Shown here in pieces: positions 33,379-35,706 of a stretch of 35,706 nucleotides of DNA. This DNA is from Actinomadura soli (GTDB taxonomy: Bacteria > Actinomycetota > Actinomycetes > Streptosporangiales > Streptosporangiaceae). The stretch is taken from NCBI RefSeq assembly GCF_005889715.1, contig NZ_VCKW01000064.1, positions 1 to 35,706 of the forward strand, given 5' to 3'. How positions within the stretch are numbered: the stretch's first letter is position 1; every line of letters begins with the position of its first letter. The notes under the pieces were generated by a model. The model was not told where the DNA came from, searched no databases, and was given only the letters and a program-made list of their open reading frames with translations. Made by a program: the position numbers and the translations under genes.

Positions 33379-33902
33379 CGGTCCACCTGCCCGCGGATCT
33401 GGCCGCTCGCGTCCTCGGCACGCGCGGCGAGGAGATCGCCGGTCAGCGACCCGAGCGGATGGTCGATGACGGTGAGCGGCAGGTCGGGGACGCCCGCCGC
33501 CCGCGCCGCGATCCTGGCCGTGGTGACCAGCTCCGAGGTGCACACGACGTAGGCCGGGACGCCGCGGCGTTCGAGCGCGATCGCGTCCCGCACCGTGCAC
33601 GAGCAGCACCCGGCGCAGTCGCCGACCCCGGTCACGACCACGTCGCACCTCGCGGCGAGGTCGTCGAGCATCTCGCCGGACGCGACGCGGCCGATGCTGG
33701 GCTTGCGCGCCCAGGCCGCCTCCAGCGCGCCGTCCTCCCGCAGCCTCGCGGACAGCAGGCGGAGGAGGCGGTCGCTGTTCGGCTTGCCGTTGTCGAGGTA
33801 CCCGACCGCGAGGCCGGTCAGCGACACCGGCCGGGGCAGCGCCCCGGACGTCTCGCGCGGGACGTCGGCGGTCGGGTCGAGGACGACGAGTCGTCCGGTC
33901 AT
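33375..33902 (-). CDS. UGSC-family protein (cysteine form of a selenoprotein family)
   Basis: From the ATG at 33902 the product is 175 residues. 'LVVLDPTADVPRE', 'GLAVGYLDNGKPNSDRLLRL' and the cysteine cluster 'GVGDCAGCCSCTVRDAIALE' (C96, C99, C100, C102) match the UGSC family, in which many members carry selenocysteine in a U-G-S-C motif. Here all positions are TGC cysteine codons and C-A-G-C replaces U-G-S-C. 'VPAYVVCTSELVTTARIAAR' and 'HPLGSLT' near the end are also family traits. No reaction is established to my knowledge; a thiol-redox or reductase role is inferred. It overlaps both neighbours by four bases (ATGA, GTGA). Confidence 0.75.
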   Translation of the reverse strand: MTGRLVVLDPTADVPRETSGALPRPVSLTGLAVGYLDNGKPNSDRLLRLLSARLREDGALEAAWARKPSIGRVASGEMLDDLAARCDVVVTGVGDCAGCCSCTVRDAIALERRGVPAYVVCTSELVTTARIAARAAGVPDLPLTVIDHPLGSLTGDLLAARAEDASGQIRGQVDR

Positions 33903-34972
33903 GGCGTCTCCCTCTGCGGTATCCGGCACCTCTCGGCCTCCTGCGCGGAGAGCGCCTCGGTGACGGGCGCGGACTCGTGGCCGCCGACCCAGTACGGGAC
34001 GACCGCGGAGTAGCCGTAGAGGTCGCCCCCGGCGACGGTGATCAGGATGTCCTCCGGGCGCCGGACGACGGTTCGCGGCTCGTCCTCGCCTGGCGCCGAG
34101 GCGTCCGGCGGCGGGGCGTCCGGCAGGCGGCCCGCGCGGCGGAGCGCTCCGACGCTGCGCCTGGCCAGGCGGAACAGCTCCGCGCGCACGTCCGCCTTGC
34201 CCATCCCGGCGCGCTGGATGATCTCGGCGTGCCGGGGGCCGATCACCACCACGAAGCTCCCGCCGGTGTAGTGGCACGGCAGCATCGCGTCGGCGATCGT
34301 GGCGAGGATCGGGCCGGGCTCGCTCGCCCAGTCGTTGCGCGCGTTGACCGGCGCCTCGCCCGCGAACACCGTCACCGCGCTCTGCTCGGCCGGGACGCCC
34401 CGGTCGGCGTGCAGCGGCGGCCACGGCGTCGTCCTGCTCTCGCCGATGCAGTAGGTGTACTTGCCCGGATGCCCGAAGGTGGCCTTGTCCAGGACGCCCG
34501 GTACGCCCCCGCACAGGTTCTGCAGGATGAGCCGCACCGCCCGGCCGATCGTGGCGTTGGCGTGGTGGCCGGGCCCGAACAGGCTGAACGACGTGTTGAC
34601 GTTCAGCTGGTCGACCACCGGCCCGCTGATGACCAGCAGCGGCGCGGTGGCGCCGCTGACCGTGGTGCTGTGCAGGTTGAACGGCTCGCGGGTGAGGGCG
34701 CGGACCGTCGCGACGAGCACCGACATGTACTCCTCGCGGCAGCCCGCGGCGACCGCGTTGATCGCGATCTTCTCCAGCGTGAGCGCGGTGCCCTGCTCGG
34801 CGATCTCCCCGATCACCTGGCCCGCCGGGATGCCGGACGCGGCCACGAACCGCTCGACGCGCTCCGGCGTCGGCGGGATGACGGGCAGCCCGTCGCCCCA
34901 GCCGTTCCGCGTGAACAGGTCCTGCGCCGCGTCGTCGTCGGCCACCGTGTACGGGGTGGACGCGAGCGTCAT
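33899..34972 (-). CDS. Conserved partner of the UGSC protein, unknown function
   Basis: A 357-residue protein with no domain I can name. Near the start it has 'FTRNGWGDGLPVIPPTPERV', a motif I associate with proteins adjacent to UGSC-family genes. Further conserved-looking blocks are 'TLEKIAINAVAAGCREEYMS', 'GPVVDQLNVNTSFSLFGPGH', 'ANATIGRAVRLILQNLCGG' and 'GHPGKYTYCIGES'. It has no signal peptide or membrane segment, so it is cytosolic. The four-base overlaps with the UGSC gene downstream and the VOC gene upstream imply a complex or a shared reaction. The C-terminal third includes a proline-rich linker and 'ILITVAGGDLYGYSAVVPYW'. Function not known. Confidence 0.72.
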   Translation of the reverse strand: MTLASTPYTVADDDAAQDLFTRNGWGDGLPVIPPTPERVERFVAASGIPAGQVIGEIAEQGTALTLEKIAINAVAAGCREEYMSVLVATVRALTREPFNLHSTTVSGATAPLLVISGPVVDQLNVNTSFSLFGPGHHANATIGRAVRLILQNLCGGVPGVLDKATFGHPGKYTYCIGESRTTPWPPLHADRGVPAEQSAVTVFAGEAPVNARNDWASEPGPILATIADAMLPCHYTGGSFVVVIGPRHAEIIQRAGMGKADVRAELFRLARRSVGALRRAGRLPDAPPPDASAPGEDEPRTVVRRPEDILITVAGGDLYGYSAVVPYWVGGHESAPVTEALSAQEAERCRIPQRETP

Positions 34973-35481
34973 GCGCCGGCCGGGCCGTGCTCGTCCTGCC
35001 AGGCCTTCACCGCCTTCTCCGCGGCCGCCGCGTCGTCGTCGTTCAGCGGACGGTTCTGGTACGTCAGCTCCAGCCGCACGCCGTTGGGGTCGAAGAAGTA
35101 GATGGACGACCAGATGCCCTCGTGATCGACGACGCCCTTCACCTCGACCCCGGCCGCGACCAGCCGGTCGCGGGCGTCCTCCACCTCCTCCAGGCTGTCC
35201 AGCGAGAGCGCGAGGTGCGGCGCCCAGCGCGGCAGCGGGGACTCGTGGTGGTCGGTGTCAAGGCCCTCGATCTCGAAGAAGGCGATGCACGAGCCGTCCG
35301 CCATCTCGAAGAACGTGTGCAGGAAGGTCGTCGGCTCCCCGGTGCTGCCCACGCTGTCGTCCATGGCGTAGCCGACCAGCCGCATACCGAGCAGCTCGGT
35401 GTAGAAGCGCTTGGTCGCGGCGGTGTCACGGGTCACGTACGCAACGTGGTTGAGCCCTCGAGGTCGGGCGAATCCAGTCAT
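34969..35481 (-). CDS. VOC/glyoxalase-fold protein, possible dioxygenase or isomerase
   Basis: A 170-residue protein with two beta-alpha-beta-beta-beta units. Candidate metal ligands sit at the standard positions: H12 (GLNHVAYVT), E70 (IAFFEIEG), H89 (APHLALSL) and E138 (DPNGVRLELTYQ). This supports a metal-dependent vicinal-oxygen-chelate enzyme such as a glyoxalase, epimerase, dehalogenase or short extradiol dioxygenase. The product is shorter than a typical two-domain extradiol enzyme (~290). It is the first gene of the reverse operon VOC-partner-UGSC-SDR, linked by four-base overlaps. Confidence 0.85.
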   Translation of the reverse strand: MTGFARPRGLNHVAYVTRDTAATKRFYTELLGMRLVGYAMDDSVGSTGEPTTFLHTFFEMADGSCIAFFEIEGLDTDHHESPLPRWAPHLALSLDSLEEVEDARDRLVAAGVEVKGVVDHEGIWSSIYFFDPNGVRLELTYQNRPLNDDDAAAAEKAVKAWQDEHGPAGA

Positions 35482-35584
35482 GGCTGGCCTCTCTGATCAG
35501 CGAGGGGATCTGTTGATTTCTTCAATGCAGAATGCTTTTCTGTTCATTGGATGTCAACCCCCCGAGCAGCCCGAAGGAGACCGC
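35482..35584. promoter_or_regulatory. Divergent promoter region with operator dyad
   Basis: For the reverse VOC operon, TTGACA (35557-35552), a 17-base spacer and CATTCT (35534-35529) form a good promoter. The dyad CAGAA-TGCTT-TTCTG (35528-35542) overlaps the -10 box and part of the spacer, a position suited to repression. A forward TTGATT at 35513-35518 could serve the DUF3237 gene, for which GAAGGAGA (35573-35580) is the ribosome binding site. The dyad is the third copy of the motif shared with the dioxygenase and liv promoters. Confidence 0.55.
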
Positions 35585-35706
35585 GTGGGCATCGAGCTGG
35601 ACCCGCTGGGCACGCTGACCATCACGATCGAGCGGCAGACGATGCTGCCGTCCACCCCCGGGGGCGGGCGGCTGATCGGTGAGGCCGCCGAGTGCCGGTG
35701 GGAGGG
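35585..35706 (+). CDS. DUF3237-like protein, N-terminus only (cut by window edge)
   Basis: From the GTG at 35585 the frame reads MGIELDPLGTLTITIERQTM, then LPSTPGGGRLIGEAAECRWE and on to the window end. The start 'ELEPLGT....V..P......G.R.I....' and the following 'EAAE..WEG' suggest a DUF3237 (UPF0311) protein, a small beta-barrel family often found near aromatic or terpenoid catabolic genes. Function is unknown. About 41 codons are visible. It is transcribed divergently from the VOC operon and shares its operator region. Confidence 0.6.
   Translation, partial: MGIELDPLGTLTITIERQTMLPSTPGGGRLIGEAAECRWE

Noticed and set aside
33575..33625. Possible selenocysteine codon in the UGSC-family protein
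   Set aside because: The cysteine cluster is encoded by TGC codons throughout and no in-frame TGA is present, so this is the cysteine form of the family.
1..35706. tRNA, rRNA, CRISPR arrays or riboswitches
   Set aside because: I looked for clover-leaf-like segments, regular spaced repeats and conserved leader motifs in the intergenic gaps and recognised none.

Overview
The window is high-GC DNA with dense GTG/ATG starts, many 1-4 base start/stop overlaps (ATGA, GTGA), an F420-type LLM oxidoreductase, ECF sigma factors and an S-adenosyl methyltransferase of the DUF574 type. This points to an actinomycete, probably a Streptosporangiales-like genus such as Actinomadura. That placement is inferred from gene content; no marker gene or RNA gene is present.

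Left part (1-19.7 kb): accessory and partly decayed. It opens with the first codons of a transposase and two tyrosine-recombinase scraps. Next come an ECF sigma factor with a C-terminal SnoaL-like domain and a divergent NmrA-type NAD(P)-binding gene. After these, intact single genes (LLM oxidoreductase, DUF574 methyltransferase, PHP-domain metallohydrolase, DksA/TraR-like protein, bacterioferritin-like protein, ureG, large catalase) alternate with broken ones: an AraC-type regulator, a polysaccharide-deacetylase tail, a CydC fragment beside an IS3-like scrap, a truncated SigE-like sigma factor, a sugar-porter MFS gene with several frameshifts, an amt-ureF deletion chimera, an N-terminally shortened ureD, a TPR protein and a UMF1-type MFS transporter.

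Right part (19.75-35.7 kb): an intact aromatic catabolic locus. A forward operon (19876-25165) encodes a Rieske ring-hydroxylating dioxygenase alpha and beta subunit, a small protein with a repeated tail, a dihydrodiol-dehydrogenase-like SDR, a 3Fe-4S ferredoxin, a ferredoxin reductase and a class II aldolase/decarboxylase-like protein. The order matches actinobacterial phthalate 3,4-dioxygenase (pht) operons. It meets tail-to-tail (sharing CTAG) a reverse set: a cupin protein, an alpha/beta hydrolase, an SDR and a complete branched-chain-type ABC transporter (livFGMHK order). Further right, a second reverse set holds an SDR, a UGSC-family protein with a conserved partner, and a VOC protein. 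A divergent DUF3237 gene runs off the right end.

Three promoters of the right part (dioxygenase operon, liv operon, VOC/UGSC operon) each carry a CAGAR-N5-YTCTG dyad at or next to the predicted -10 box. I infer that one repressor, not encoded in the window, controls uptake and degradation together. The UGSC/partner pair has no assigned reaction and is the best candidate for undescribed biochemistry here.
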